A stretch of 64,000 bases of DNA from Runella sp. MFBS21 (GTDB lineage Bacteria; Bacteroidota; Bacteroidia; Cytophagales; Spirosomataceae): contig NZ_JARNTW010000001.1 of NCBI RefSeq assembly GCF_029433105.1, positions 434,001 to 498,000 on the forward strand, in the 5' to 3' direction. A model generated the notes under the pieces. It was not told where the DNA came from and made no database searches. It saw nothing but the letters and a program-made list of their open reading frames with translations. A program made the position numbers and the translations under genes. Below are positions 62,876 through 64,000 of this stretch, piece after piece; the stretch's first letter is position 1, and the number at the start of each line of letters is the position of its first letter.

Positions 62876-63081
62876 TTTCAATGAAAGGAATGCGTTAGCT
62901 GCCGTTTCTTAGCGTAATCATTAGGATAGAATCATGTACGATTTCTTAAAAACGATGTAACATTTTCTAAATACTTTTGTGGATATTTTTATTTAAAAGT
63001 CTGAAAGTCAATATTTTGTATATTTTTTTGAATTTATAAATATTTGAAAGAAAACCAAAATCTAATCTCCTAATACCCTTC

Positions 63082-63089
63082 TACTTTTG
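63082..63089 (+). promoter_or_regulatory. -7 element TACTTTTG for the MFS sugar porter
   Basis: An exact TAnnTTTG match, 62 bp before the ATG at 63152. Just downstream ATCGCA (63099-63104) and TGCGAT (63116-63121) form a 6-bp inverted repeat that could be an operator. No -33 TTTG at the usual distance. Confidence 0.45.
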
Positions 63090-63151
63090 ACTCATTCAAT
63101 CGCAGGGTTGACCATTGCGATGTAGAAACCAAACGCTAAATCTTTTATCGA

Positions 63152-64000
63152 ATGAGTCGTCAAAACAGTATCTTTTTTTGGTCTATCACGGCCGCGTTAG
63201 GTGGTTTTCTGTTCGGGTTTGATACCGCCGTAATTTCGGGAGTAGAACAAACACTCCAACAACTTTGGTCGCTTACTCCTTTCCAGCATGGCCTTACGGT
63301 ATCTATTGCGTTGATAGGGACCGTCATAGGCTCTTTTTTTGGGGGGATTCCCGCCGAGCGCCTTGGCCGTAAAAAGACCTTGTTTTGGATTGCAGTTTCT
63401 TATTTGCTTTCTGCTTTGGGCACCGCTTTGGCACATGAGTGGAGTTTGTTTTTAGTGTTTCGATTTTTGGGAGGCTTGGGGGTAGGTGCCTCTTCGGTAG
63501 CAGCTCCTATGTATATTACCGAAATCTCGCCTGCGCATTCGAGAGGTAAGATGGTAGCTCTTTTCCAGTTCAATGTGGTGTTTGGAATTCTGATTGCCTA
63601 TGTATCCAATTATTTTTTAAAAGATATACCTCAAGAGGCGTGGCGTTGGATGTTGGGTGTGCAGGCAATTCCGGCTTTGCTGTTTGTGATTACGGTTCTC
63701 AATATCCCCGAAAGTCCACGTTGGTTGGTATTGAAAAAGGGCAAGACTCAGGAGGCTTTGTCTATTCTTCAAATTATTGACCCCGCCACTGCCGAGCAAA
63801 CTTTGGTGCGTATTTCGGATGCTCAAAATGATACGATAGGTCGTACACCCAATTTGTTTTCGGGAAAATACAAAACCCCCGTTGTGTTGGCGGTACTGTT
63901 TGCGCTTTTCAATCAACTATCGGGCATCAATGCGATCATTTATTATGCGCCACGTATTTTTGAAATGACAGGCTTAGGCAAAGATTCGGCTTTATTGTCG
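63152..64000 (+). CDS. MFS sugar porter (3' end missing)
   Basis: The frame starting MSRQNSIFFW is open to the window edge (283 codons). It has the sugar-porter signatures GGFLFGFDTAVISG, GRKK after TM2, GGLGVGASSVAAPMYITEISP, PESPRWL after TM6 and NQLSGINAIIYYAPRIF in TM7. These define the XylE/GLUT-type symporter group, which imports hexoses or pentoses with protons. It follows the hybrid sensor on the same strand with its own probable promoter. In B. thetaiotaomicron a BT1754-type fructose sensor is encoded close to a monosaccharide permease, so fructose is a reasonable guess for the ligand. The C-terminal half is not in the window. Confidence 0.9.
   Translation, partial: MSRQNSIFFWSITAALGGFLFGFDTAVISGVEQTLQQLWSLTPFQHGLTVSIALIGTVIGSFFGGIPAERLGRKKTLFWIAVSYLLSALGTALAHEWSLFLVFRFLGGLGVGASSVAAPMYITEISPAHSRGKMVALFQFNVVFGILIAYVSNYFLKDIPQEAWRWMLGVQAIPALLFVITVLNIPESPRWLVLKKGKTQEALSILQIIDPATAEQTLVRISDAQNDTIGRTPNLFSGKYKTPVVLAVLFALFNQLSGINAIIYYAPRIFEMTGLGKDSALLS

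Noticed and set aside
1-64000. tRNA, rRNA, CRISPR array, insertion sequence or prophage genes
   Set aside because: Looked for cloverleaf-like blocks, short repeats with regular spacers, and transposase or integrase motifs. None was seen, although a subtle tRNA could be missed without a covariance search.

Overview
The window comes from a Bacteroidota chromosome, most likely an environmental member of the Cytophagales. The evidence is a SusC/SusD pair, TAnnTTTG-type promoters, GLPGLI, DUF4249, DUF3857 and VCBS/ASPIC-UnbV families, a type IX secretion sorting domain on a GH31 enzyme, and a hybrid two-component system. The genus is inference. No tRNA, rRNA, CRISPR array, transposase or phage gene was seen.

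Region 1 (1-8797, minus strand) is a hexuronate catabolic operon. Its likely order of transcription is a KdgF-like cupin, a GH105 unsaturated-uronyl hydrolase, uxaB, uxaC, kdgK, eda, an ExuT-like transporter and a DUF4440 protein cut by the window edge. A 24-bp LacI-type palindrome (8913-8936) lies upstream of the operon and of a divergent AEC-family transporter. Altronate dehydratase (uxaA) and kduI/kduD are not in the window. A B12-binding radical SAM protein of unknown role follows.

Region 2 (12328-22869, minus strand) looks like an N-glycan dismantling operon: a GH125 alpha-mannosidase, a GNAT acetyltransferase, two GH29 alpha-L-fucosidases, an aspartylglucosaminidase, a double SGNH esterase, a GH18 enzyme and a PNGase F-like amidase with a GLPGLI-like N-terminus. 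Together these could remove whole N-glycans, trim mannose and fucose, and hydrolyse the GlcNAc-Asn stub. It has no SusC/SusD pair of its own.

Region 3 (23151-47316) holds orphan membrane and lipoproteins and an outer-membrane locus built around SusC/SusD. Three paralogous lipoproteins of about 1100 residues with FG-GAP/VCBS and ASPIC-UnbV repeats sit around it, together with a T9SS-exported GH31 glycosidase, a DUF4249 lipoprotein and a second TonB-dependent receptor. The three large lipoproteins are the best candidate for an undescribed component. One carries a 10-G homopolymer early in its reading frame.

Region 4 (47438-54973) is mainly housekeeping: a small transaldolase, an FtsE-like ATPase, a DEAD-box helicase with a long structured leader, a YgiQ-family radical SAM enzyme and a DUF3857/transglutaminase protein. 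Region 5 (55111-59922) holds a small unknown protein, a large probable beta-helix secreted protein, a 44-bp near-perfect hairpin and three AT-rich orphan genes. Region 6 (60146-64000) begins another sugar locus, with a BT1754-like hybrid two-component sensor and an MFS sugar porter that runs off the right edge.
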